A DNA stretch of 64,000 bases, from positions 38,340 to 102,339 of the forward strand of contig NZ_SULI01000010.1 in assembly GCF_005518135.1 (NCBI RefSeq), written 5' to 3'. The position numbers were made by a program, and so were the translations under genes. Each line of letters begins with the position of its first letter. Position 1 is the first letter of the stretch. The DNA is from Shimia litoralis. Lineage in GTDB: Bacteria > Pseudomonadota > Alphaproteobacteria > Rhodobacterales > Rhodobacteraceae. Shown here piece by piece: positions 46,720 to 59,889 of this stretch. Below the pieces are notes generated by a model, which worked only from the letters and a program-made list of their open reading frames with translations, searched no databases and was not told the DNA's origin.

Positions 46720-47523
46720 ATGCAGACATTGGCGATCCTTTCTGGTTCTGGCGCATTGCCGTTTCAACTGTCCAAGGCGTATCCAGAGGCGATGCGTGTG
46801 GTGTTTCATGGCGTAGAGCATCGCCTGTTGGCGCCGGTTTCCGAGCATCGCTTTGACCAGTTGGGTGCATTGTTTGACGACATGCGCGCCAATGGAATTA
46901 CCGATGTTGTCTTTGCGGGGGGGATGGCACGCCCACCTTTGGACCCCACACAGTTTGATGCCACAATGATGACGCTTGCCCCGCGGCTGATGGCTGCGTT
47001 TCAAAGTGGTGACGACGCGGTTCTGCGTTTGGTTATTGCGATATTCGAGGAACAAGGTTTCAACGTCGTCGGGGCTCATGAGTTGATGCCAGAGATCACC
47101 GCTCAAGAAGGCCTGATTGCTGGAGAAGAACCAAGTGCATCGCATTTGTCTGATGCCGCACGGGCCACGGATATCTTGCTGGCGTTGTCGCCTTTGGATG
47201 TGGGGCAGGGCGCGGTCGTCGCGCACGGGCTTTGCCTTGGGATTGAGACCTTGCAAGGCACGGATGCGCTGTTGGGATTTGTTGCAGACACGCCCGAGCG
47301 CCTGAGACGTCAAAAGGGCGGGGTTTTGGTCAAAATCCCCAAGCGAGGCCAAGATTTGCGCGTTGATATGCCTGCGATTGGACCCGAGACGATTCATAAT
47401 GCTGCCAAGGCTGGGCTGGATGGTATTGTCGTCTCGGCAGGTAAGGTTGTGATTTTGGATCGCGAGGCCACGCTGGCCGCACTAGATCAAACCGGATTGT
47501 TTCTGCTCGCTCGGGTGATGTGA
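46720..47523 (+). CDS. lpxI: UDP-2,3-diacylglucosamine pyrophosphatase LpxI
   Basis: Hydrolyses UDP-2,3-diacylglucosamine to lipid X. Alphaproteobacteria use LpxI instead of LpxH; this 267-residue protein of the DUF1009 type fits: LAILSGSGALPFQLSKAY at the start, FAGGMARPPLDP near 66, and GVLVKIPKRGQDLRVDMPAIG near 200. The overlap with lpxB is one base. The chain lpxA-lpxI-lpxB is unbroken. Confidence 0.95.
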   Translation: MQTLAILSGSGALPFQLSKAYPEAMRVVFHGVEHRLLAPVSEHRFDQLGALFDDMRANGITDVVFAGGMARPPLDPTQFDATMMTLAPRLMAAFQSGDDAVLRLVIAIFEEQGFNVVGAHELMPEITAQEGLIAGEEPSASHLSDAARATDILLALSPLDVGQGAVVAHGLCLGIETLQGTDALLGFVADTPERLRRQKGGVLVKIPKRGQDLRVDMPAIGPETIHNAAKAGLDGIVVSAGKVVILDREATLAALDQTGLFLLARVM

Positions 47524-48677
47524 TGAAGGTCTTTCTTGTCGCGGGCGAATTGTCTGGTGACAGGCTGGGCGGGGCGCTGATGCAAGGCCTGATCTCGTGC
47601 CGTCCAGATATTGAATTTATCGGGGTTGGCGGCCCATTGATGGCAGAGCAGGGATTGCAAAGTCTCTTTCCTATGGATGAACTTAGCGTCATGGGCATTG
47701 CCGAGGTGCTGCCCAAATATCGACATTTGAAGCGACGCATGCATCAAACCGCCCAAGCGGTTCTTGACGCAAAACCAGATGTTCTAGTGACAATTGATAG
47801 CCCCGATTTTTGCCTTCGTGTGGCCAAGGAGGTCAAGGCGGCCAGTACGATCCGGACTGTGCATTATGTGGCCCCATCGGTGTGGGCGTGGCGCCCCAAG
47901 CGTGCTGCCAAGATGGCGCGTATGATCGATCAGGTTCTGGCGCTGTTGCCCTTTGAACCCCCCTATATGCGGGCCCATGGTATGCGGTGTGACTTTGTCG
48001 GGCATCCGGTGGTCTGTGAACCCATCGCGACCGATGCCGAAGTGGCAGAATTTCGCGCCAGTTTTGGCATCAACGATGCGCCTCTGGTGTTGGCGCTCCC
48101 TGGATCACGGCGAGGCGAGGTGTCACGGCTGACACCGGCCTTTGGCGAGACCATGCGCCAAGTCGCCGCCAAAGTACCAAATGCACGTGTCGTGGTGCCG
48201 GCGGCGGCTCCGGTGGCGGAGATGGTGTGTGAGCTGACCCAAAGCTGGGATATTGCTCCGATATTGCTTGATCCGACACAGACCGATTTTGAGACCGCCC
48301 AAGCCACCAAACGCGCGGCCTTTCGCGCGGCAGATGTGGCGCTGGCGGCATCTGGCACCGTGTCTCTGGAACTGGCCGCCAATCAGACACCTATGGTGAT
48401 CGCCTATGATATGAGCTGGCTCAGTTGGCAGATCATGAGCAGGGCCGCGCTGATTGATACAGTGACCTTGGTCAACTTGGTGTCAGACACCCGTGTCGTC
48501 CCAGAATTTTTGGGGCCCGCCTTTGTGCCTGAAAACATCGCACAGGCTTTGGTGCAGGTCTTACAAGACCCGTCGGCGCAATCTGCGGCAATGACTTTGA
48601 CTATGGAACGTTTGGGACTGGGGCAGGAACAGCCGGGCCTGCGTGCGGCCAAGGCGGTCTTGGACGGCCTCGGCTGA
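47523..48677 (+). CDS. lpxB: Lipid-A-disaccharide synthase
   Basis: Joins lipid X and UDP-2,3-diacylglucosamine into the lipid A disaccharide; peripheral glycosyltransferase of family GT19. 384 residues: VAGELSGDRLGG at 6-17, GVGGPLM, YVAPSVWAW near 117, LALPGSRRGEV near 189 and ASGTVSLELA. ATG 47523 overlaps the lpxI stop by one base, and its own stop overlaps the next ATG as TGATG-like sequence. Confidence 0.96.
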   Translation: MKVFLVAGELSGDRLGGALMQGLISCRPDIEFIGVGGPLMAEQGLQSLFPMDELSVMGIAEVLPKYRHLKRRMHQTAQAVLDAKPDVLVTIDSPDFCLRVAKEVKAASTIRTVHYVAPSVWAWRPKRAAKMARMIDQVLALLPFEPPYMRAHGMRCDFVGHPVVCEPIATDAEVAEFRASFGINDAPLVLALPGSRRGEVSRLTPAFGETMRQVAAKVPNARVVVPAAAPVAEMVCELTQSWDIAPILLDPTQTDFETAQATKRAAFRAADVALAASGTVSLELAANQTPMVIAYDMSWLSWQIMSRAALIDTVTLVNLVSDTRVVPEFLGPAFVPENIAQALVQVLQDPSAQSAAMTLTMERLGLGQEQPGLRAAKAVLDGLG

Positions 48678-49258
48678 TGATGGAGCATGTCGGATTTGCG
48701 GTCTCGGCAGGGGCGGCGCACGTGTTGACCAATCTCGATAATCTGGCGCTGTTGACCGGAATGATGCTCACGCTTGGGGCGCCGCGCGCTGTTGCGGGAT
48801 TTGTGCTGTCGCAAGTGATTGTGTTGACGGTGTCGATGGCGGTGGCCGTCGGCGCAGATCAGGGGTTTACGCAATACGCCGGCTATCTTGGCGTGGTGCC
48901 CTTGGTGCTTGGATTGCGGGGGATTTTACAGCAGTTTCGTGCCCCCACGCAGTCACACGCAACATCCACGCTGTCCCAAAGTTCTCTGCTAGGCGCAACG
49001 GCCCTGTTTCTGAGCCTCTCAATGGATAGTTTGGCCGTCATGGCGCCTTTGCTGGCCGACAGTTTGCCAGCGTATCGTATTTCAGCCGTGCTGGGGGCCG
49101 GACTGGCCGTCGTTGGGCTTGGCGGTCTGGGCATCCTTTTGTCACGGATCGCGACCACATTTAGCGCGGTTCCAACGCGCCTAGAGACCCTTGGCCCCTA
49201 TGCCATGGTCGCGGTGGGGATCTATGTGTTGCTCAACAGCGGTACAGATGTGCTCTGA
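48677..49258 (+). CDS. Putative LysE/CadD-like membrane protein
   Basis: 193 residues with about six hydrophobic segments in two halves, each holding a small acidic motif in a membrane helix (TNLDNLALL near residue 19 and SLSMDSLAVM near 115), the pattern of LysE/CadD-type transporters. Substrate unknown. It is the last gene of the lipid A run: its first ATG overlaps the lpxB stop by one base (a second ATG follows at 48680), so it is translated together with it. Not part of the lipid A pathway as far as I know. Confidence 0.6.
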   Translation: MMEHVGFAVSAGAAHVLTNLDNLALLTGMMLTLGAPRAVAGFVLSQVIVLTVSMAVAVGADQGFTQYAGYLGVVPLVLGLRGILQQFRAPTQSHATSTLSQSSLLGATALFLSLSMDSLAVMAPLLADSLPAYRISAVLGAGLAVVGLGGLGILLSRIATTFSAVPTRLETLGPYAMVAVGIYVLLNSGTDVL

Positions 49259-49282
49259 CCGCTGTGTGAGGCACGGCAGGGG

Positions 49283-50428
49283 TTAGTACCCCCGCCAAAT
49301 CCAGCCCCCGCCAAAGATGCGGCTGCTGTCAGGGTCATAAAACACACAGGCCTGACCGGGGGAAATGCCTTGTTCTGGCGTCAGCAGCTCTACCTCGACA
49401 TTGTCGGGGCCGATGGGGCGCAAAATTGCGTCACTTGGTGCCCGCGTAGAGCGCACGCGAACTTTGATGTGCCATTCCTTGCGCGACTCTAACGGCTCGT
49501 CGCCCAACCAGTTGATTTCCCGCACAGGCACCACACGGGTCGCCAGCATAGACTTGGGGCCGACGACGACCTGTTTGGTGTCAACGTCCAGTTTCACCAC
49601 ATACAGCGGTTCGGAAAGCCCTCCAATGCCCAAGCCGCGCCGCTGCCCGATGGTGTAGTGAATAACACCTTCGTGTTGCGCAAGCACATTGCCATCCGGG
49701 TCAACAATGTCACCGGGTTCGGCGGCACCGGGTCGAAGTTTTTCAATGACGCTGGCATAATCGCCGTTCGGCACGAAACAGATATCCTGACTGTCCGGTT
49801 TGTCTGCGACGGCCAAGCCATATTCGGCCGCCAAGGCGCGTGTGGCGTCCTTGGAGGGCAAATGCCCTAATGGAAATCGCAAATAATCAAGTTGTTCACG
49901 GGTCGTGGAAAACAGGAAATAACTCTGATCGCGCGACGCGTCGGCCGCGCTGTGGAGTTCTGGACCGTTTGGCCCCATTTTTCGCTGAATATAGTGTCCG
50001 GTCGCCATGCAGTCGGCATCAAGGTCTTTGGCCGTTTCCAGCAAATCCTTGAATTTCACACGTTCATTGCAGCGGATACAGGGCACGGGGGTTGCCCCTG
50101 CGAGGTAGCTATCTGCAAATTCGTCTATCACCGCATCCTGAAAAATGTTCTCGTAATCGAGAACATAGTGAGGAAAGCCCTTTTCCTCGGCGACGCGACG
50201 GGCATCATGAATATCAATGCCGGCACAGCATGCGCCCTTCTTGGCAAGAGCGGCACCATGATCATAGAGCTGGAGCGTAACTCCAACAACGTCATAGCCC
50301 TCGTCAGCCAGCTTGGCGGCAACGACAGAGCTGTCGACGCCGCCGGACATGGCAACGACCACGCGGGTTTCAGAGGGCGGTTTGGCAAAACCAAGTGAAT
50401 TCAGTTTGGGCGCGCGATCCAGCGGCAT
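49283..50428 (-). CDS. mnmA: tRNA-specific 2-thiouridylase MnmA
   Basis: Makes the 2-thio group of U34 in tRNAs for Lys, Glu and Gln. 381 residues: ATP pyrophosphatase PP-loop AMSGGVDSS at about 26-34, first catalytic Cys in [11 protein letters not shown], second Cys in [11 protein letters not shown], and the RNA-facing [10 protein letters not shown] segment. Convergent with the 193-residue gene (24 nt apart) and divergent from sciP. Confidence 0.95.
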   Translation of the reverse strand: MPLDRAPKLNSLGFAKPPSETRVVVAMSGGVDSSVVAAKLADEGYDVVGVTLQLYDHGAALAKKGACCAGIDIHDARRVAEEKGFPHYVLDYENIFQDAVIDEFADSYLAGATPVPCIRCNERVKFKDLLETAKDLDADCMATGHYIQRKMGPNGPELHSAADASRDQSYFLFSTTREQLDYLRFPLGHLPSKDATRALAAEYGLAVADKPDSQDICFVPNGDYASVIEKLRPGAAEPGDIVDPDGNVLAQHEGVIHYTIGQRRGLGIGGLSEPLYVVKLDVDTKQVVVGPKSMLATRVVPVREINWLGDEPLESRKEWHIKVRVRSTRAPSDAILRPIGPDNVEVELLTPEQGISPGQACVFYDPDSSRIFGGGWIWRGY

Positions 50429-50548
50429 GAGTCTCTCCGATCAGAAGTCGCCAAGAATATATGAAAATCCTAACTACTCTCAAGAGGCAGTTTCACATGC
50501 TGTTAAGCGATCTGTCCCAGCATAGCCCAAGTTGCGAGGGATAGAGTG

Positions 50549-50827
50549 ATGTTTTTGAAGAAAGTGGAACGACCACGAACGGTGACAATGGCCGATGGAC
50601 AGGTGTTAACACAGGCGGATTTGCCACCTGTAAATACACGACGATGGGTGGCGTCGCGCAAAGCTGCGGTTGTGCGCGGCGTGCTATACGGGTTGATCTC
50701 TCAATCCGAAGCTCTGGAAAGATATGGTTTAAGCGAAGAAGAGTTTTCTGAATGGGTGACAGCGGTGTCCATCCATGGCGTTGAGGCGCTTAAGGCCACC
50801 GCGTTGCAAAAGTATAGACAACCATAG
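50549..50827 (+). CDS. sciP: SciP (DUF1153), inhibitor of CtrA-activated transcription
   Basis: In Caulobacter SciP binds CtrA at promoters and blocks activation in G1 cells. 92 residues, a helix-turn-helix protein: FLKKVERPRTVTMADGQVL, LPPVNTRRWVASRKAAVVRG and LERYGLSEEEFSEW are the DUF1153 core. ATG 50549 is used; the GTG at 50546 gives one more residue. It lies 93 nt upstream of ctrA on the same strand, the order seen in related bacteria. Confidence 0.92.
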   Translation: MFLKKVERPRTVTMADGQVLTQADLPPVNTRRWVASRKAAVVRGVLYGLISQSEALERYGLSEEEFSEWVTAVSIHGVEALKATALQKYRQP

Positions 50828-50865
50828 GTAGATTATGTAGTTTTTATCTAAGCGGTAACTGTGGG

Positions 50866-50895
50866 TTAACCTTTTTTCGTCACGGTTAATCTTAA
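50866..50895 (+). promoter_or_regulatory. TTAA half-sites before ctrA (possible CtrA/SciP targets)
   Basis: Three TTAA half-sites at 50866, 50886 and 50892 in the 93-nt gap between sciP and ctrA; the first reads GTTAACC like the CtrA half-site. None is spaced as a full TTAA-N7-TTAA box, so autoregulation is possible but not shown. Confidence 0.35.
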
Positions 50896-50920
50896 CAAGC
50901 CCAGAGATGAGGATAATAAT

Positions 50921-51640
50921 ATGCGTGTGCTGTTGGTAGAAGACGATCCCACCACATCCAAAAGTATCGAGCTGATGCTGACCCATGCGAACCTTAATGT
51001 GTACGCAACCGATTTGGGGGAAGAAGGGATCGATCTTGCAAAGCTCTATGATTACGATCTTATTTTGTTGGATCTTGGGTTGCCGGACATGAATGGTCAT
51101 GAAGTGTTGCGCCAGCTTCGTCTTGCGCGGATCGATACTCCTATTTTGATCTTGTCCGGTGCTGATGACACCGAAAGCAAAATCAAAGGCTTTGGATTTG
51201 GCGCGGATGACTATTTGACCAAGCCATTTCACCGCGAGGAGCTTGTCGCACGCATTCATGCTATTATCCGAAGATCCAAAGGGCATTCCCAGTCTGTGAT
51301 CCAAACAGGGCTTGTGGAGGTCAACCTTGACGCGAAAACAGTTTCCGCATGTGACAAGCCGGTGCATCTGACTGGTAAAGAATACCAGATGCTTGAATTG
51401 CTATCGTTGCGCAAAGGGACGACGTTAACCAAAGAAATGTTCCTGAACCATCTCTATGGGGGAATGGACGAACCAGAGCTTAAGATTATTGATGTCTTTA
51501 TTTGCAAATTGCGCAAAAAACTAAGCGAAGCCACCGATGGCCACAATTACATCGAAACCGTTTGGGGGCGTGGCTATGTCTTGCGAGATCCACAGCCCAT
51601 GGACCAAAACGATCAAGAGCGTATGGCTTTGCGCGCCTAA
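50921..51640 (+). CDS. ctrA: Cell cycle response regulator CtrA
   Basis: OmpR-type response regulator that controls cell-cycle, motility and, in roseobacters, gene-transfer-agent genes. 239 residues: receiver domain (1-120; acids in VEDDPTTSK, phosphorylation Asp 51 in [13 protein letters not shown], Lys in TKPFHREE) and a winged helix whose stretch [20 protein letters not shown] is nearly invariant across the group. The C-terminus ends RMALRA rather than the Ala-Ala ClpXP tag of Caulobacter CtrA. Downstream is ligA. Confidence 0.97.
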   Translation: MRVLLVEDDPTTSKSIELMLTHANLNVYATDLGEEGIDLAKLYDYDLILLDLGLPDMNGHEVLRQLRLARIDTPILILSGADDTESKIKGFGFGADDYLTKPFHREELVARIHAIIRRSKGHSQSVIQTGLVEVNLDAKTVSACDKPVHLTGKEYQMLELLSLRKGTTLTKEMFLNHLYGGMDEPELKIIDVFICKLRKKLSEATDGHNYIETVWGRGYVLRDPQPMDQNDQERMALRA

Positions 51641-51693
51641 ACCTTGCCACTGGACGTCACCGCGACAGCCGCCTATCACTTGATAAAATGTGA

Positions 51694-55919
<4,226 letters not shown>

Positions 55920-55926
55920 ATGTTTT

Positions 55927-55961
55927 GTTCCCTCATGTTCGCAAATGTTCTCATAAAGTTC
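55927..55961 (+). promoter_or_regulatory. SOS (LexA) site in an array of GTTC repeats
   Basis: GTTC occurs four times in line at 55927, 55937, 55947 and 55958. The last pair, GTTC-N7-GTTC (55947-55961), is the direct-repeat LexA site of alphaproteobacteria; the other spacers are 6 nt. The array is 66 nt before the ATG of a 40-residue membrane peptide. Confidence 0.7.
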
Positions 55962-56026
55962 TTTACACAGCGTTAAGAATATGAGAACAAAGGGGCAACG
56001 GAAGATCAATTCGCAGGAGACGCCCC

Positions 56027-56149
56027 ATGATGACCCAAATCAAAGCTGTGATCCGGAACTCTGGTGACACATTGTTTCAGGACGCCATTGGTGGCGCCGC
56101 GCTGGTTGTGATGTTGCTTGTGGCGCTGCATGTGCCTGGAGTTGCGTAA
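56027..56149 (+). CDS. Small membrane peptide behind an SOS site (40 residues)
   Basis: Frame MMTQIKAVIRNSGDTLFQD then a hydrophobic helix (AIGGAALVVMLLVALHVPG, about residues 20-38) and a stop. CAGGAG is 8 nt before ATG 56027. The unit starts downstream of a LexA-type site and ends at a strong terminator (56305), leaving about 150 nt of 3' untranslated RNA. Size, single span and SOS site resemble the Caulobacter division inhibitor SidA, but there is no visible sequence match; function inferred only. Confidence 0.7.
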   Translation: MMTQIKAVIRNSGDTLFQDAIGGAALVVMLLVALHVPGVA

Positions 56150-56304
56150 CCTGTTGAGAAATTTGCCTGCGTGTGTGTTTGGACCTTGTTCTGCATCCTG
56201 TCCCCAACTTTGATGCATCGCGACTGACACTGCCTGTCCCAAGTCCAAGAAGGGGTTGCCTCACTCTCTCTTCAAATGGGTCCATGGTTGCACACGCACC
56301 AACT

Positions 56305-56341
56305 CCGCCGCGTTTCCTGTCAGAAGCGCGGCGGTTTTTTT
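56305..56341 (+). terminator. Rho-independent terminator
   Basis: Perfect 8-bp stem (ccgccgcg / cgcggcgg) with a 14-nt loop, followed by seven T residues. It closes the short SOS-linked transcription unit on the plus strand. The 156 nt between the peptide stop and this stem hold no convincing gene. Confidence 0.88.
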
Positions 56342-56362
56342 ATCGTGGTTGCAAATCTGGAC

Positions 56363-56815
56363 TTAGGCGCAGTGCGCTTGCTCGGCTTGATCGAACGCTT
56401 CGAGCGTCGCCTCGAGCGCCAACATGATCGATGCATGGCGGTTCTTGTATTCGCGCGCAGGGCGTAACACCTCAAGTCCCTCAAAGGGGGATGGGGGAGT
56501 CGGGCCGTCTTGTTTCAACATGATTTTTAACGAGTCGCGTGCGGTTTCGATGTCTGATCTGCTGGCCCCGATCACGTTGCCGCCGACAATTGATGCCGCT
56601 GCCTGACCCAATGCACAGGCTTTGACATCTTGGCCAAATGCGCTGATCCGGCCATCCGCAAGGGCGATGTCGACGGTTACCGTCGACCCGCACAGAGGCG
56701 AGCGTTTCTTGACTGTCGCATCTGGGGTTTCAAGGCGATCCGTATGTGGAATTTCCGCTGCCAGCGCCAGAATGCGCCCTGAATACAACTTGATCAGATC
56801 ATTTTCGCCGGACAT
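56363..56815 (-). CDS. Iron-sulfur cluster scaffold protein (IscU/SufU-like)
   Basis: 150 residues of the NifU N-terminal fold. Three cysteines in the expected places could hold a cluster: LCGSTVTVDI near residue 41, KACALGQAAASIVG near 66, and a Cys close to the C-terminus (AHCA). The residues around them are those of alphaproteobacterial SufU-like proteins rather than classical IscU (no LPPVK). ATG 56815 is used. No isc/suf genes are next to it; hisI is divergent. Confidence 0.8.
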   Translation of the reverse strand: MSGENDLIKLYSGRILALAAEIPHTDRLETPDATVKKRSPLCGSTVTVDIALADGRISAFGQDVKACALGQAAASIVGGNVIGASRSDIETARDSLKIMLKQDGPTPPSPFEGLEVLRPAREYKNRHASIMLALEATLEAFDQAEQAHCA

Positions 56816-56892
56816 GTCGGTTTCCTTTACCACGTGATTCCTAGATAGAGAGCGCAACCGAAGATGCAAAGGGTTCGTGAAGGAGAATTGTC

Positions 56893-57252
56893 ATGGAATT
56901 TGATCCTACCACTTTAAAGTATAACGAAGCTGGTTTGATTCCGGCGATAGCACAAGACGCCGAGACCGGAGACGTTCTTATGATGGCTTGGATGAACCAA
57001 GATGCCGTCCGCCAAACGCTGGAGACTGGACGCGTCACATACTGGTCGCGCTCGCGTCAGGCGTTTTGGATCAAAGGCGAGAGCAGTGGCAATGTCCAAG
57101 AACTGGTCGATTTTCGACTGGACTGTGATCGTGATTGTGTGTTGGTCACGGTGAATCAAACGGGTCCAGCATGTCACACAAACCGGCGCAGTTGCTTTTA
57201 CACAGCGGTCAGAGAGGGCAGCGAGACTGAATTGATGGCGCCAATGGTTTAA
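56893..57252 (+). CDS. hisI: Phosphoribosyl-AMP cyclohydrolase
   Basis: Third step of histidine synthesis; zinc enzyme in the cytoplasm. 119 residues, stand-alone HisI without a fused His[44 protein letters not shown] with Asp/Cys metal ligands, and [19 protein letters not shown] lies 8 nt before the ATG. No other his gene is in the window. Confidence 0.96.
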   Translation: MEFDPTTLKYNEAGLIPAIAQDAETGDVLMMAWMNQDAVRQTLETGRVTYWSRSRQAFWIKGESSGNVQELVDFRLDCDRDCVLVTVNQTGPACHTNRRSCFYTAVREGSETELMAPMV

Positions 57253-57280
57253 GCGCGTCTTGAGGTCAATGATCGGAAAA

Positions 57281-58120
57281 TTACAATCCCACCATGGTCC
57301 GCAGGTCTTGTGGCGTAAGGCCATCAGCGCGGTATTTCGCGATCGCGCGCGCGTCGTCGCGTTTGGCCAAACGTTTGCCCGCATCGTCGCGAACAAGGTC
57401 GTGGTGATGGTATTCTGGGGTGCTTAGGCCCAGCAGGGATTGTAGCAAGACGTGGATGGGCGTGGCATCAAACAGATCTTTGCCGCGAATGACGTGGCTG
57501 ATCTGGGTTTGGCTGTCATCCAAGACAACAGCCAGATGATAGGCTGCGGCCATCGAGCGTCGGGCAAGCACAACGTCGCCGACTGAGCGCAGAAGGGTTT
57601 GCGCCTCCAGCGCATGGGTCCCGTGGCGCGATTGACCTGTTTCGTGAAAAGATTTTGGTAACCCAACTGTGCAGGCTTTGGCCATATCAAGACGAATACA
57701 ATGCGCGTCGGTCTGTGGCAGGGCAAGTGTACGGCAGGTTCCGGGATATATACGCCCGTCAGGTCCAAACGTGGGCACTCCTTCTTGCGGCGCATCTGCG
57801 GCCTGTTCGATATCGCGCCGGCTGCATGCGCAGGCATAGGTGAGGCCCCGCGCTTCCAGTTTGCGGAGCGCTTCCGCGTAGTCATCAAGATGATCTGATT
57901 GACGTCGTACCGGGCCGTCCCACGTGATCCCAAGCCACGTTAAATCCTCGTAAATTTGCTGTTCCCAGTGCGTGCGGGCGCGCGATTGATCCAAATCGTC
58001 GATCCGAAGCAGAAACTCGCCCCCTGCAGCGCGGGCCGCGTCATGTGCGCACCACGCGGAAAAGGCGTGACCAAGATGCAGTGGGCCCGTCGGCGAAGGC
58101 GCAAACCGTGTCCGAAACAT
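57281..58120 (-). CDS. gluQ: Glutamyl-Q tRNA(Asp) synthetase
   Basis: Attaches glutamate to queuosine at position 34 of tRNA-Asp. 279 residues, a GluRS-like catalytic domain without an anticodon-binding domain: RFAPSPTGPLHLGHAF at 4-19 with HLGH, zinc ligands in YACACSRRD and GTCR, and KRLAKRDDAR in place of KMSKS. ATG 58120 (MFRTRF) is chosen; the frame is open another 138 nt into trmFO. trmFO follows upstream by 10 nt. Confidence 0.93.
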   Translation of the reverse strand: MFRTRFAPSPTGPLHLGHAFSAWCAHDAARAAGGEFLLRIDDLDQSRARTHWEQQIYEDLTWLGITWDGPVRRQSDHLDDYAEALRKLEARGLTYACACSRRDIEQAADAPQEGVPTFGPDGRIYPGTCRTLALPQTDAHCIRLDMAKACTVGLPKSFHETGQSRHGTHALEAQTLLRSVGDVVLARRSMAAAYHLAVVLDDSQTQISHVIRGKDLFDATPIHVLLQSLLGLSTPEYHHHDLVRDDAGKRLAKRDDARAIAKYRADGLTPQDLRTMVGL

Positions 58121-58130
58121 CTTGCGCCCT

Positions 58131-59480
58131 CTACTCTTCTGACTGAGCGTCCAGCCAGTGTTGCCAATCGATTTTGGCGCGATCCGAATAGGCTTTGTAG
58201 CGATCTTTGCGTCCGCGCCGCCCACCTTTAAGCCCGTCAACCGGTTGAAAAAGGCCAAAGTTCACGTTCATAGGTTGAAACGTTTTGGCGTCAGCACCGC
58301 CCGTGATGTGGTGCACCAACGCACCCATTGCCGTATTCAGCGGCGCCGTGTTTAATGTCCGGCCCAAAATTTCAGCGGCCGCCAGACGGCCCGCGAGAAG
58401 CCCCATGGCTGCACTCTCGACATAGCCCTCGACACCTGTGATTTGACCGGCAAACCGGATATTGGGTCGGGACTTTAGGCGCATTTGTTCGTCTAGCAGC
58501 GTCGGCGAATTGATAAAGGTATTGCGGTGAATTCCGCCCAATCGCGCAAAGCTCGCATTTTCCAGTCCCGGGATCATGCGCAGGACATCTGTTTGCGCCC
58601 CGTATTTCATTTTTGTCTGAAACCCCACTATGTTAAGGAGCGTTCCTAATGCGTTGTCTTTTCTCAGTTGGACGACGGCATAGGGTTTGTCTTCTGGTTT
58701 GTGGCTATTTGTCAGACCGACGGGTTTCATCGGGCCAAATCGCAAGGTTTCGCGACCACGATCCGCCATCACTTCGATGGGTAGGCATCCGTCAAAATAT
58801 CCTGCTGTTTCACCTTCGTGAAATTCGGTCTTATCGGCCGCCAGCAAGGCATCGATAAACGCCTCGTATTGGTCCTTGGTCATCGGACAGTTCAAATACG
58901 CTTTTTGCTCGGCTTCGGTGTCACCTTTGTCATACCGTGACTGCATCCATGCCACATCCATGTCGATGCTGTCGGCATACACAATCGGGGCAATGGCATC
59001 GAAAAACGCCAACGCATCGGCACCGGTTTCATTTTGGATGGCTGCCCCAAGACCCGCAGACGTCAAAGGGCCTGTCGCAATAATCCAATGGCCTTCGGTC
59101 GGAAGCTCGGAGATTTCACCGTATTCCACGCGAATATTTGGATGATCCATCAAGGCTGCGGTCACGCTTTGGGCAAATGGATCGCGATCGACCGCCAAGG
59201 CGCCCCCAGCGGGCAGGCGATGCTTGTCAGCCGTTGCCATGATAATCCCGTTGGCTTGCCGCATTTCCCAATGCAGCAACCCCACAGCGTTTTGTTCGTG
59301 ATCATCCGATCGGAATGAATTCGAACACACCATTTCGGCAAGGTCACCTGTCCGATGTGCGAAGGTTTCAACTTTGGGCCGCATCTCGTGGATCACCACC
59401 GATACGCCCATGTTTGCGGCCTGCCAAGCGGCCTCTGATCCGGCCATTCCGCCGCCGATGATATGTAAATCTTGGGTCAT
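58131..59480 (-). CDS. trmFO: Folate-dependent tRNA (uracil-54-C5)-methyltransferase TrmFO
   Basis: Makes ribothymidine at tRNA position 54 with 5,10-methylene-tetrahydrofolate and FAD. 449 residues: FAD motif [14 protein letters not shown] at the N-terminus, [31 protein letters not shown] and [13 protein letters not shown] near the end. ATG 59480 is used; ATG 59492 and a long open extension to 59648 exist but lack conserved sequence. With gluQ 10 nt downstream it forms a tRNA-modification pair. Confidence 0.95.
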   Translation of the reverse strand: MTQDLHIIGGGMAGSEAAWQAANMGVSVVIHEMRPKVETFAHRTGDLAEMVCSNSFRSDDHEQNAVGLLHWEMRQANGIIMATADKHRLPAGGALAVDRDPFAQSVTAALMDHPNIRVEYGEISELPTEGHWIIATGPLTSAGLGAAIQNETGADALAFFDAIAPIVYADSIDMDVAWMQSRYDKGDTEAEQKAYLNCPMTKDQYEAFIDALLAADKTEFHEGETAGYFDGCLPIEVMADRGRETLRFGPMKPVGLTNSHKPEDKPYAVVQLRKDNALGTLLNIVGFQTKMKYGAQTDVLRMIPGLENASFARLGGIHRNTFINSPTLLDEQMRLKSRPNIRFAGQITGVEGYVESAAMGLLAGRLAAAEILGRTLNTAPLNTAMGALVHHITGGADAKTFQPMNVNFGLFQPVDGLKGGRRGRKDRYKAYSDRAKIDWQHWLDAQSEE

Positions 59481-59527
59481 AGTAGGCGACATAGGACAGC
59501 CAAGGGCGTTTGGAAAGAGGCAACCAG

Positions 59528-59559
59528 TGCAGCGCCGAGCGTTAAGCTCGCGCGCTGCA
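59528..59559. repeat. Strong hairpin in the gene-free stretch (1)
   Basis: Stem of 8 bp (tgcagcgc / gcgctgca) plus 5 bp (cgagc / gctcg) with one bulged base and a gttaa loop. No T-run next to it on either strand. It is 36 nt upstream of the alternative trmFO start. Confidence 0.55.
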
Positions 59560-59824
59560 TCGGTAAGGTAGGTCTTGAGAACATAGCCAAGCTGCCATTG
59601 TGGAACATCTGCACCGCCGGTTTCCGGCAGCGTTGGAGGGACTTCCACTCAAAGGCGCTTGGTATTGTCACATCGCATGGGCGATTTACACATTATGCCA
59701 CGAGACCCGCGCCTCACCTAGCGCAAATCCGCGAACAGAGGGCGCACTGATTGGAAACAATCGCGTTCGGCAGCCAAGTGATATGCCGTGTGGCGTTCAA
59801 CCATGCCAAAGATAATGAAAATTA

Positions 59825-59889
59825 GGTGGCGCAGCTTTCGCTCGGGGGCGAGGTAAGCAATAAATGCCCCAAGCGAAAAGCTGCGCACC
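59825..59889. repeat. Long hairpin in the gene-free stretch (2)
   Basis: Arms of about 23 nt (ggtggcgcagctttcgct... and its near complement ...agcgaaaagctgcgcacc) pair over about 21 bp with two bulges and one mismatch, closing an 18-nt loop. On the minus strand TAATTTTC follows, a weak terminator-like tail; otherwise the shape suggests a structured RNA or a repeat element. Confidence 0.6.

Noticed and set aside
46051..47397. 448-codon minus-strand open frame
   Set aside because: It lies wholly opposite lpxA and lpxI, is rich in His, Arg and Gln with no family features, and reflects the codon bias of the real genes.
56173..56427. 84-codon plus-strand frame after the SOS peptide
   Set aside because: It crosses the terminator at 56305 and runs into the opposite-strand Fe-S gene; no ribosome site and unnatural composition.
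59481..59648. 56-residue N-terminal extension of TrmFO
   Set aside because: The FAD motif belongs at the very N-terminus of the family, and the extension is Cys/Arg-rich with no conserved sequence.
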